NCBI RefSeq assembly: GCF_025666195.1
Contig: NZ_CP102592.1
Location: 4,030,001 to 4,094,000 of the forward strand
Direction: 5' to 3'
DNA: 64,000 nucleotides
Source of the DNA: Xanthomonas sp. CFBP 8443
GTDB taxonomy: Bacteria; Pseudomonadota; Gammaproteobacteria; Xanthomonadales; Xanthomonadaceae
The notes beneath the pieces were generated by a model. The model did no database searches, was not told the DNA's origin, and worked only from the letters and a program-made list of their open reading frames with translations. The stretch's first letter is position 1, and the number at the start of each line of letters is the position of its first letter. This document shows positions 19,442 to 26,582 of this stretch, in pieces. The position numbers and the translations under genes were made by a program.

Positions 19442-19779
19442 TCGCCGAAGCCCGCCGCTCGCCGCGCCGACAGGTCCCGGACATGGTGCCGGTGCTGGAC
19501 ATGATGGAAGACGCCGTGGTCGGCCGGCTCGGCAACGTGTCCGAGAGCGGCATGCTGCTGCTGGCGTCGGCCCCGCTGCACGACGACGCGCTGTACCAGT
19601 TGCGCTTCGCGATCCCGCAACTCGGCCGCGACACCCAGATCGACGTCGGCGTGCACCTGCTGTGGAGCGAACGTTCGCATGCGCCGGGCCAGTCCTGGGC
19701 CGGCTTCCGCTTCCTGACCATCTCGCCCGCGCACCGCGAACTGCTGCGGCAGTGGATCAAGGCGGGGCCGGCCGGGTAG
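19438..19779 (+). CDS. PilZ domain protein
   Basis: A 113-residue PilZ-type protein. IAEARRSPRRQVPDMVPVLD gives the Arg-rich RxxxR c-di-GMP-binding stretch, followed after a strand by LGNVSESGMLLLAS, matching the (D/N)xSxxG second motif. The rest forms the small beta-barrel, ending SWAGFRFLTISPAHRELLRQWIK. It starts inside the end of the DUF1631 gene (ATGA overlap), so the two probably act together. It is a candidate c-di-GMP receptor. Confidence 0.85.
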   Translation: MIAEARRSPRRQVPDMVPVLDMMEDAVVGRLGNVSESGMLLLASAPLHDDALYQLRFAIPQLGRDTQIDVGVHLLWSERSHAPGQSWAGFRFLTISPAHRELLRQWIKAGPAG

Positions 19780-20125
19780 CGCATTGGGCACCTGTCCGCA
19801 TCGCCGGCGACATGGTGCGGAAGCAACACCGATGAGACAAGCAAAGCCGAGCGGTTGGCGGACGCTGGACTGAAGCCTACTCCACCACCAGTCCGTGGCC
19901 TGCTGCAGGCGCAGCTTGAACAGGTGCGCACTACGCACGAACGTGACGTCGTGGCACATGCCCGCCGCCGACCAACCTGGGGGAGCGACTCCCCACAAAT
20001 CCCGATCGCGGCGCCACGCCCTCCTCGCTCCTGGAGCGGCGCTGGCGCCGATCGCGTTGGCAAGCGCCGCGACGTTTGCGGCAAACTGGGCGCCTGTCTT
20101 TCGCATCGCCGACCGAGCCTTCGCC
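19780..20125. other. Intergenic region with no recognised gene
   Basis: 346 bp between the PilZ gene and pepQ. In-frame upstream extension of pepQ to 19895 is open but its sequence is not family-like. A small hairpin (GGGGAGCGACTCCCC, about 19981-19994) is the only structure seen. Confidence 0.5.
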
Positions 20126-21454
20126 ATGATCCAGCACGACCCCAGCGCCCTGTATGCCGACCACCTGCGCACGCTGGCGCAACGCGCCGACACCGCGCTG
20201 GCGCGCGGCGGCTTCGACCATCTGCTCGTGCCCAGCGGCACCCTGCACTACCAGCTGTTCGACGACCGCGACTATCCGTACGCGGTGAACCCGCAGTTCA
20301 AGGCCTGGCTGCCGTTGACCCGGGTGCCGAACAGCTGGCTGGTGTACACGCCCGGGCGCCGCCCACAGGTGATCTTCCACCAGCCGCGCGACTACTGGCA
20401 CGTGGTGCCGGCTGCGCCGAACGGCTGGTGGGTGGAGCATTGCGACATCCACGTCATCCGCAGCCCGGAAGAGGCGCTGGCGCTGCTGCCCGCGCCGGCG
20501 GCGCGCTGCGCGATCCTGGGCGAGGCGCAGAGCGCGCTGGGCGACTACGTGCCGAACAATCCCGACGCGGTGGTCCAGTACCTGGAGTACCACCGCGCCT
20601 ACAAGACCGCCTACGAACTGGCGCTGATGCGCCAGGCGCAGCACCTGGCGGTGCGCGGCCACCGCGCCGCCGAAGCCGCGTTCCGCGACGGCCGCAGCGA
20701 GTTCGAGATCCACATGGCCTATTGCGGCGCGGTCGGCCAGGACGCCAACGACCTGCCGTACGGGAACATCATTGCGCTCAACGAGCACGGCGCGGTACTG
20801 CACTACACCGAACTGGAGCGGCAGGCGCCGGCGCAGCGGCGCAGCTTCCTGATCGATGCCGGCGCCTCCGCGCACGGCTACGCCAGCGACATCACCCGCA
20901 GCTACGCCGCCGACACCGGCAGCGAGTTCCAGGCGCTGATCGACGCGGTCGACGCCGCGCAACTCCGCATGGGCCAGGGCGTGCGCGCCGGCGTGGACTA
21001 CAAGCAGCTGCACATCGACGCGCACCTGGCGCTGATGGGCGTGCTCAAGGACTTCGGGGTGATCACCGTGTCGCCGGAAGCCGCGCTGGCCACCGGCGTC
21101 AGTGCCGCGTTCTTCCCGCACGGGCTCGGCCACCCGATCGGCCTGCAGGTGCACGACGTGGCCGGCTTCGCCGCCAGCGACCGCGGCGGCCGCATCGAGC
21201 GCCCCGCCGGCCATCCCTACCTGCGCATGACCCGCGTGCTGGAACCGGGCATGGTGGTGACCATCGAACCGGGCGTGTACTTCATCGACATGCTGCTGGA
21301 CGAAGCCAAACAGGCCGGCCACGCCGCCAGCATCGACTGGGCGCGCGTGGCGCAGTTCAAGCCCTACGGCGGCATCCGCATCGAGGACGAGGTGGCCTGC
21401 ACCGACGGCGATCCGGAGAACCTGACCCGCCCGGCGTTCGCCGCGGCAGCCTGA
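20126..21454 (+). CDS. pepQ: Xaa-Pro dipeptidase (prolidase)
   Basis: A 442-residue M24 metallopeptidase that cleaves Xaa-Pro dipeptides, close to the 443 residues of E. coli PepQ. The metal ligands of the pita-bread fold are visible in FLIDAGASAHGYASDITRSY (Asp, Asp), FFPHGLGHPIGLQVHD (His), LEPGMVVTIEPGVYF (Glu) and GGIRIEDEV (Glu). The N-terminus MIQHDPSALYADHLRTL fits PepQ, so ATG 20126 is chosen over upstream starts. A 44 bp remnant resembling the 3' end of this gene lies at 23417. Confidence 0.94.
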   Translation: MIQHDPSALYADHLRTLAQRADTALARGGFDHLLVPSGTLHYQLFDDRDYPYAVNPQFKAWLPLTRVPNSWLVYTPGRRPQVIFHQPRDYWHVVPAAPNGWWVEHCDIHVIRSPEEALALLPAPAARCAILGEAQSALGDYVPNNPDAVVQYLEYHRAYKTAYELALMRQAQHLAVRGHRAAEAAFRDGRSEFEIHMAYCGAVGQDANDLPYGNIIALNEHGAVLHYTELERQAPAQRRSFLIDAGASAHGYASDITRSYAADTGSEFQALIDAVDAAQLRMGQGVRAGVDYKQLHIDAHLALMGVLKDFGVITVSPEAALATGVSAAFFPHGLGHPIGLQVHDVAGFAASDRGGRIERPAGHPYLRMTRVLEPGMVVTIEPGVYFIDMLLDEAKQAGHAASIDWARVAQFKPYGGIRIEDEVACTDGDPENLTRPAFAAAA

Positions 21455-21935
21455 CCGCCACGCATGTTGTTCGTCGGGCAGCGCAAGCACGGCGAGACTG
21501 CCGGCCTTCCCTCGGGTTTCTGGGCAGCTGGCGGCACGGAGGCTCGTTGCCGCCAGCGCGCAATGAGCGTACCGCGGCTGCCTGCTGCGTCTACCGGCAA
21601 GCCCGCAGTACCCGCGAATGACGCCGGCCTATGAGCGGGGATGGCGGTATCCATGACGCCCAACGCTGTTCTATTTGCCCGCGCGAAGCGCAACGTGCCG
21701 GTGCTGGACTGATGCCGCGCGTGGAAGCGAACGCTTCGGCTATCCGACGACGGCCAGCGCAAGCCGATGCATGCACCAAGGAAAGGGCCGCTCGTAGCCG
21801 CTGATCGCATGTCCTTGCGGAGGGCGAGAAGACATCGCGGCACCGCCTACGACACGCGGCGCCAGCCGCCGCGGATCGCCCACCAGCCAACGGACCGCTG
21901 CTTCCCGATCGCGCGCCGCCAAGCGCACAGCTAAA
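21455..21935. other. Intergenic region with no recognised gene
   Basis: About 480 bp after pepQ. Open frames exist on both strands but none has family features, a ribosome-binding site or a sensible neighbour. It ends at the TetR operator. Confidence 0.5.
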
Positions 21936-21980
21936 TTGACATACGCGACGTATGAAAATAACATACGCTGCGTATGTCAA
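21936..21980 (+). promoter_or_regulatory. Nested palindromic TetR operator over a promoter
   Basis: TTGACATACGC (21936-21946) is repeated in perfect inversion as GCGTATGTCAA (21970-21980). Each half holds its own smaller palindrome: CATACG-CGA-CGTATG (21940-21954) and ACATACGC-T-GCGTATGT (21961-21977). A good promoter is embedded: TTGACA (21936-21941), 17 bp, TAACAT (21959-21964). Such operators fit binding of two TetR dimers, so the adjacent tetR is probably self-repressed. Confidence 0.82.
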
Positions 21981-21991
21981 CTGGCCACCGC

Positions 21992-22585
21992 ATGCCACGC
22001 CGCCGCTCCCGCACCGAAATGATCGAGGACACCCGCGCCAAGCTGCTGGCGGCGGCGCGGCGCGCGTTCGCCGCGCAAGGCTTCGCGCACACCTCGATGG
22101 ACGACTTCACTGCCGAGGCAGGCCTGACCCGCGGCGCGCTCTACCACCACTTCAACGGCAAGGAAGGGCTGCTGACCGCGGTCATCGAACAGATCGAGGT
22201 CGAGGTCGGCGCACGCCTGCAGGCGGTGTCCGATGCGGCGCCCTCGCCGTGGGAGGGGTTTCGCCGCCGCTGCCGCACCTATCTGGAACTGGCGCTGGAG
22301 CCGGAGATCCGCCGCATCATCCTGCAGGACGCGCGCGCCGTGTTCGGCGACGTCCCGCCGGCCGCGCAGTCGGTAGGGATCGGCGCATTGCAGGCCTCGC
22401 TCGAGACCCTGATCGCCGCCGGCACGGTGGCGCCGCTGCATGCGGGAGTGATGGCGCGCATGCTCTACGGCGCCATCACCGAAGCCTCGTTCTGGATCGC
22501 CGAACCGGAGGGCGACCAGCAGGCGCGCCTGGCCGATGCGCTCGACGGCCTGGAACGGCTGCTCGGCAGCCTGCTCGCCCGCTGA
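21992..22585 (+). CDS. TetR/AcrR family transcriptional regulator
   Basis: A 197-residue TetR repressor. The N-terminal helix-turn-helix is TRAKLLAAARRAFAAQGFAHTSMDDFTAEAGLTRGALYHHFNGKEGLLTAVIEQ, and the C-terminal half is a variable ligand-binding helical domain. An earlier in-frame ATG at 21974 lies only about 3 nt after the predicted transcription start and within the operator palindrome. I therefore prefer 21992, although neither start has a Shine-Dalgarno and a leaderless mRNA from 21974 is possible. The next gene (cytochrome b561), 34 bp on, is the probable target. Confidence 0.9.
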   Translation: MPRRRSRTEMIEDTRAKLLAAARRAFAAQGFAHTSMDDFTAEAGLTRGALYHHFNGKEGLLTAVIEQIEVEVGARLQAVSDAAPSPWEGFRRRCRTYLELALEPEIRRIILQDARAVFGDVPPAAQSVGIGALQASLETLIAAGTVAPLHAGVMARMLYGAITEASFWIAEPEGDQQARLADALDGLERLLGSLLAR

Positions 22586-22619
22586 ACGATCGCATCCGCA
22601 CGCTGCCAGGATTCCCCTC

Positions 22620-23255
22620 ATGCAATGGCGCACCACCGCACACCGCTTCGGCTTCGTGGCCAAGCTGTTCCATTGGACCACCGCCGCCGCGTTCATCGGC
22701 GCCTACGTGGTCGTCTACTACGTCATCTGGTTCATGGACGACACCTCCGACGCGTCCTTGCCGGTGCTCAACCTCCACTGGGTGCTCGGCCTGCTGGTCG
22801 GCTTCCTGGTGCTGCCGCGGCTGCTGTGGCGGTGGCTGGACGTGCAGCCGGACGATCCGCCGGGATCGCCGCTGGAACACCGGCTCGCGCATGCGGCGCA
22901 CTGGGGCCTGTACGCCCTGCTGATCGTCATGCCGCTGACCGGTTACGTGGGCACCGGTGCCGACACCGACGTCGGCCTATTCCGCGTCACCGGGTTCAAC
23001 GACACCCGGCTGTTCGCGTGGATCAGCCAGCGCTTCGCGCTCAGCTGGGAAGCGTTCGAGGCGCCCATCGATGTCGTGCATCACTTCATCGGCAAATGGA
23101 TCGCGTGGCTGGTGGTCGCGCTGCACGTCGCCGCAGCGCTGTTCCACCACTGGGTGCGCCGCGACGACGTGCTCGCGCGCATGCTGCCGTGGCGGACGGC
23201 GCGCGCTGCGCCTGCGTCCGCAGCGGTCGGCGAGAGCGGCACTCCGGCGCCCTGA
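22620..23255 (+). CDS. Cytochrome b561 family membrane protein
   Basis: A 211-residue di-heme b561-type inner-membrane cytochrome with four helices. Candidate heme ligands are in AHRFGFVAKLFHWTTAAAF (first helix His), LPVLNLHWVLGLLVGFLVL, LAHAAHWGLYALLIVMPLTGYVGT and VVHHFIGKWIAWLVVALHVAAALFHHWV. Such proteins move electrons from quinol to acceptors such as superoxide. It lies just after a TetR gene and probably shares its transcript, so an inducer sensed by TetR would raise its level. Confidence 0.9.
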   Translation: MQWRTTAHRFGFVAKLFHWTTAAAFIGAYVVVYYVIWFMDDTSDASLPVLNLHWVLGLLVGFLVLPRLLWRWLDVQPDDPPGSPLEHRLAHAAHWGLYALLIVMPLTGYVGTGADTDVGLFRVTGFNDTRLFAWISQRFALSWEAFEAPIDVVHHFIGKWIAWLVVALHVAAALFHHWVRRDDVLARMLPWRTARAAPASAAVGESGTPAP

Positions 23256-23416
23256 GCAGCGACGTCCGGCTGCACGGATCACACGTCAGGCAGCAGGGCC
23301 GGTTTGCCCGCCGGCAGCGGCCAGCGCAGCAAGAAGGCGGTACTTCCCGTTGAGGCCGAGCACGCGCAGATCCTCGCGCGACGCGGCGCATTCAGCGCGC
23401 AGGCGTGAGCGCCGAA

Positions 23417-23460
23417 ATGGTCCGCACCGACAGCGATCCCGAGAACATGACCCACGCGCT
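23417..23460 (+). pseudogene. Remnant resembling the 3' end of a prolidase gene
   Basis: Translation gives MVRTDSDPENMTHAL, matching ACTDGDPENLTRPA near the C-terminus of PepQ at about 21397-21440; roughly 35 of 42 bases agree by eye. No prolidase sequence was seen upstream in any frame, so this looks like a short leftover of a second M24 gene or a partial duplication. Confidence 0.45.
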
Positions 23461-23489
23461 GTCGCTGCTGCGGCCTCACCGCCGAATCA

Positions 23490-24494
23490 TTACTTGCCGG
23501 TCAACGCATAAGGGCCGCGATTGAAGCTCATGGGCACCGTGTCGTAGCGCCGCTGCCCCGCCGCAGCAGGATACGGCGCGGTCTTGAAATCTCGCGCCAA
23601 CGCCTCGAGTCCGCGCGCCGCGCTCGGCGACGGCAATGCCTCGATCACCAGCGACGACTCGGGACGTCCGCCTTGCGGGTTGCCGCGGAGCAGGAACAGG
23701 GTCAACGCCGGGGTGACCGGCAGGTCCATCGGGCTATCGCGCACGGTCTTGCGCCGCTGGTTCTCGGCGCGTGGCGCAAGCCCGGCGCTCTCGCCCGTGT
23801 CCTGCGCGTGCAGCGCGTCGATCTGCGCGAACAGCATGCGGTCCAGCACCTTGCCCCGCTGCAGCCGAAGTTCGTTGAACCAGGCCAGGCCGATCGCGTT
23901 GCGGTCGCCCGACGGCATGGCGGCGTAGCACCGCTCCAGCAGATAGGCGTGATACGCGGTATCGCGATTGAGCTGGCTGGGCCGAAGCGTGCGGCCGCTG
24001 GCCTCGCGTTCGCGCGCCGTGAGCTCGCGATCCAGTGCGATCCAGGCCTGCGCCCACTGCATCGCCGGCTTGGCGTTGCCCGCGGACAGTTCCAGTTCCG
24101 CCAGCGAGGCGAGCGCCAGCAACGGACACCGTGTCATCCCGAGGCATGTTTCCAGCCAGTAGCGCGCGGTATCGTCGTCGCGCTGCACCAGATGCGCCGG
24201 ATGGGCATCGCCATGGCGGTAGAGCACGCCGAGGTAGAAGGCCGAAGCGCCGTCGCCGTTGCGGGCCAGCGCCACCAACTGCGCCAACAGCTGCTCGCGG
24301 GCCGCAGGCACGGAGCGCACCGACAACAGCGTTTCCAGATCGGCCAGCGCCATGCTGGGAACGCCGGCCGCCACGCTGGCCGGCGCTGGCGCGGGCGCGG
24401 GCGCCGCATCGTGCGCCTGCGGCACCGCGCCCGCGCTGGCTGCAAGCCACAGCGCTGCCGCGAGCACTCCCGACATCATGTTCTTCAAGATCAT
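23490..24494 (-). CDS. Exported protein of unknown function
   Basis: I do not recognise this 334-residue protein. It has a signal peptide (MILKNMMSGVLAAALWLAASAGA, cut near residue 23), an Ala-Pro stretch, then a helical, TPR/Sel1-like part (LETLLSVRSVPAAREQLLAQL, ASAFYLGVLYRHGDAHP, ALASLAELELSAGNAKPAMQWAQAWIALD). Two Cys occur in CLGMTRCPLL. The C-terminal part is less ordered (LTLFLLRGNPQGGRPESSLVIEALPS). The start at 24494 is preceded by GGGG; a longer frame from 24545 lacks a signal. It lies 57 bp after pepP in the same direction. Prediction: periplasmic. Confidence 0.72.
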   Translation of the reverse strand: MILKNMMSGVLAAALWLAASAGAVPQAHDAAPAPAPAPASVAAGVPSMALADLETLLSVRSVPAAREQLLAQLVALARNGDGASAFYLGVLYRHGDAHPAHLVQRDDDTARYWLETCLGMTRCPLLALASLAELELSAGNAKPAMQWAQAWIALDRELTAREREASGRTLRPSQLNRDTAYHAYLLERCYAAMPSGDRNAIGLAWFNELRLQRGKVLDRMLFAQIDALHAQDTGESAGLAPRAENQRRKTVRDSPMDLPVTPALTLFLLRGNPQGGRPESSLVIEALPSPSAARGLEALARDFKTAPYPAAAGQRRYDTVPMSFNRGPYALTGK

Positions 24495-24551
24495 CCCCCA
24501 CCCCTCGTACCTGCACACTGTGCGCAGCGGACGACAAGCGCGCAAGCGACG

Positions 24552-25877
24552 TCAGCGCGCGGCCATCTCCGCCTCGATCTCCTCGGCGCTGCGCGCCAGC
24601 GCGGCGGTCAGCACGCGGTGGCCGTCGTCGGTGATCAGCACGTCGTCCTCGGTCCGGATGCCGATGCCGCGCCACTTCGCATCGACCTCCTTGTCGTCGG
24701 GCGAGACGTACAGGCCGGGCTCGATGGTGAACACCATGCCCGGCTCCAGCAGGCGCGATTCGCCGGCCAGCTTGTAGTCGCCGACGTCGTGCACGTCCAG
24801 GCCCAGCCAGTGCCCGGTCTTGTGCCGGTAGAAGCGCCGGTAGTCGCCGCTGGCCAGGTTCTGCTCCACGCTGCCCTTGAGCAGCCCCAGGCGCAGCAGG
24901 CCCTCGGTGAGGGTCTGCACCGCGGCCAGGTGTCCGGCCTCGTAGGCCACGCCCGGCCGCGCCTGCACCAGCGCCGCCGCGTGCGCGGCGCCGACCAGGT
25001 CGTGCAGCGCGCGCTGTTCGGCGCTGAAGCGGCCGCTCACCGGGAAGGTGCGGGTGATGTCGGCGGCATAGCCGCGGTACTCGGCGCCGGCGTCGATCAG
25101 CACCAGCTCGCCGTCGCGCAGGCGCGCGGCGTTGGCGCGGTAATGCAGCACGCAGGCGTTGGCGCCGGTGCCGACGATGCTGCCGTAGGCCGGCCAGGCA
25201 TCGCCGGCACGAAATTCGCGCTCGATCTCCGCCTGCAACTGGTATTCGTGGACGCCCGCGCGCGCCAGCCGCATCGCCGCGCGATGCCCCTCCACGCTCA
25301 GGTCGGCGGCCACCTGCATCAGCGCGATCTCGTCGCGCGACTTGAACAGGCGCTGCTCGTGCAGCAGGTGGCCCAGCTCCAGGAACTCGTGCGGCGGCTG
25401 CGCGCCGTGCCGCACCTGTTCGCGCACGCGCTTGACCCAGCCGATCAGCTTGAGGTCGAAGTCGATGTCGCGGCCGAAGTGGTAGTACACCCGCGAACGG
25501 CCTTCCAGCAGCCCGGGCAGGATCTCGTCGAGGTCCTCGATCGGGTACGCATCGTCCATGCCGTAGCGCTCGACCGCGCCTTCCTGGCCGGCGCGCGGGC
25601 CGTCCCAGGCCTCGCGCTCGGGGTCGCGCTCGCGGCAGAACAGCAGCGCCTCGCCGTGCTTGCGGCCCGGCACCAGCACCAGCACCGCCTCCGGCTCGGG
25701 GAAGCCGCACAGGTACCAGAAATCCGAGTCCTGCCGGTACGGGTAGTGGGTGTCGTGGCTGCGCACCCGTTCCGGCGCGCTCGGCAGCACCAGGATGGCG
25801 TGCTCGCCGGCCATGTCCATCAGGTGTCTGCGCCGGCGCGCGTATTCGCCCGCGCCGATCCCGGTGAGTCGCTTCAT
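24552..25877 (-). CDS. pepP: Xaa-Pro aminopeptidase
   Basis: A 441-residue M24B aminopeptidase that removes an N-terminal residue before proline, the length of E. coli PepP. The N-terminal domain has ERVRSHDTHYPYRQDSDFWYLCGFPEPEAVLVL. The catalytic domain has VLIDAGAEYRGYAADITRTFP (two metal Asp), RRFYRHKTGHWLGLDVHDVG (His), LEPGMVFTIEPGLYV (Glu) and GIGIRTEDDVLIT (Glu). It follows the UPF0149 gene by 3 bp, the arrangement seen with ygfB-pepP in enterics. Confidence 0.96.
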   Translation of the reverse strand: MKRLTGIGAGEYARRRRHLMDMAGEHAILVLPSAPERVRSHDTHYPYRQDSDFWYLCGFPEPEAVLVLVPGRKHGEALLFCRERDPEREAWDGPRAGQEGAVERYGMDDAYPIEDLDEILPGLLEGRSRVYYHFGRDIDFDLKLIGWVKRVREQVRHGAQPPHEFLELGHLLHEQRLFKSRDEIALMQVAADLSVEGHRAAMRLARAGVHEYQLQAEIEREFRAGDAWPAYGSIVGTGANACVLHYRANAARLRDGELVLIDAGAEYRGYAADITRTFPVSGRFSAEQRALHDLVGAAHAAALVQARPGVAYEAGHLAAVQTLTEGLLRLGLLKGSVEQNLASGDYRRFYRHKTGHWLGLDVHDVGDYKLAGESRLLEPGMVFTIEPGLYVSPDDKEVDAKWRGIGIRTEDDVLITDDGHRVLTAALARSAEEIEAEMAAR

Positions 25878-25880
25878 CGC

Positions 25881-26426
25881 TCAGTTCAGGCGTTGCCGGT
25901 GGCGCGGGCCAAGCACGCAGTCGCTGTGCAGCAGCAAGGCCGCCACGCGCACGAATTCCTCGATCTCGGCCAGCGCGTCCTCGTCCTCGTCGGCGCTGTC
26001 GAAATCGTCGGTGCTGGCCTGCGCCAGCCGCGCCAGGTCCTGCAGCGCCTCCTCGCCTTCTTCGGACAACGGCGGCTTGGCGCCGGCGGCCAGCCCGAAG
26101 CCGCCGAGAAAGCCGCGGCACCAGTCGAACAGGCCGTCGGCGCGTTCGGACAACGGCGCGTCGGCGTCGGCCAGCACCAGGTCGAAGGCGAAATCACGGT
26201 CCTCTAGCTGCGCGACGGTGGCCTCGCGCAGCCGGTCCAGCGCATCGCCGGGGCGCGGCGTGGCGACGCCGGCATCGGCCAGCACCGCCGCCGGCCAGGC
26301 CGCCAGGTCGGCGCCGCCGCCGGCCAGCCAGCCGCACAACGCGCCGTGGAGTTCGGCCGCCGACGCGGCCAGGCCCAGCTGCTGGCTGGCTTGGTGGACG
26401 TCGTCGGCGGTGGGAAGTTCGGTCAT
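25881..26426 (-). CDS. UPF0149 (YgfB/YecA-like) family protein
   Basis: A 181-residue UPF0149 protein: ASQQLGLAASAAELHGALCGWLAGGG near the N-terminus, GLFDWCRGFLGGFGLA in the middle and EEFVRVAALLLHSDC at the end are family hallmarks. Acidic DEDEDALAE precedes the last helix. E. coli YgfB is a homologue and sits upstream of pepP as here. The start at 26426 (MTELPTADDVH) replaces a longer frame that runs into the neighbouring promoter region. Confidence 0.9.
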   Translation of the reverse strand: MTELPTADDVHQASQQLGLAASAAELHGALCGWLAGGGADLAAWPAAVLADAGVATPRPGDALDRLREATVAQLEDRDFAFDLVLADADAPLSERADGLFDWCRGFLGGFGLAAGAKPPLSEEGEEALQDLARLAQASTDDFDSADEDEDALAEIEEFVRVAALLLHSDCVLGPRHRQRLN

Positions 26427-26582
26427 GGACGCAAGGCCTGTTGGGCGCCGATCGCCGGAGCGGGGCGCAGCGGTGGATCGGGCCGCGCAGTGTAGCAATC
26501 CGCATGCGCCGCGCTGCTTGTGAAGGCTTCCGACCGGCGCCTACACTCCACCACCCTTTCCTGCTCGAAGCCCCTACCCGCC

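Noticed and set aside
14698..19779. A 1693-codon open frame on the plus strand
   Set aside because: It runs out of frame through rdgB, hemW and the DUF1631 gene. Only its last 113 codons (from 19438) make sense, as the PilZ protein.
19895..20125. N-terminal extension of PepQ from 19895
   Set aside because: The extra 77 residues are unlike the family and the 20126 start gives the expected length.
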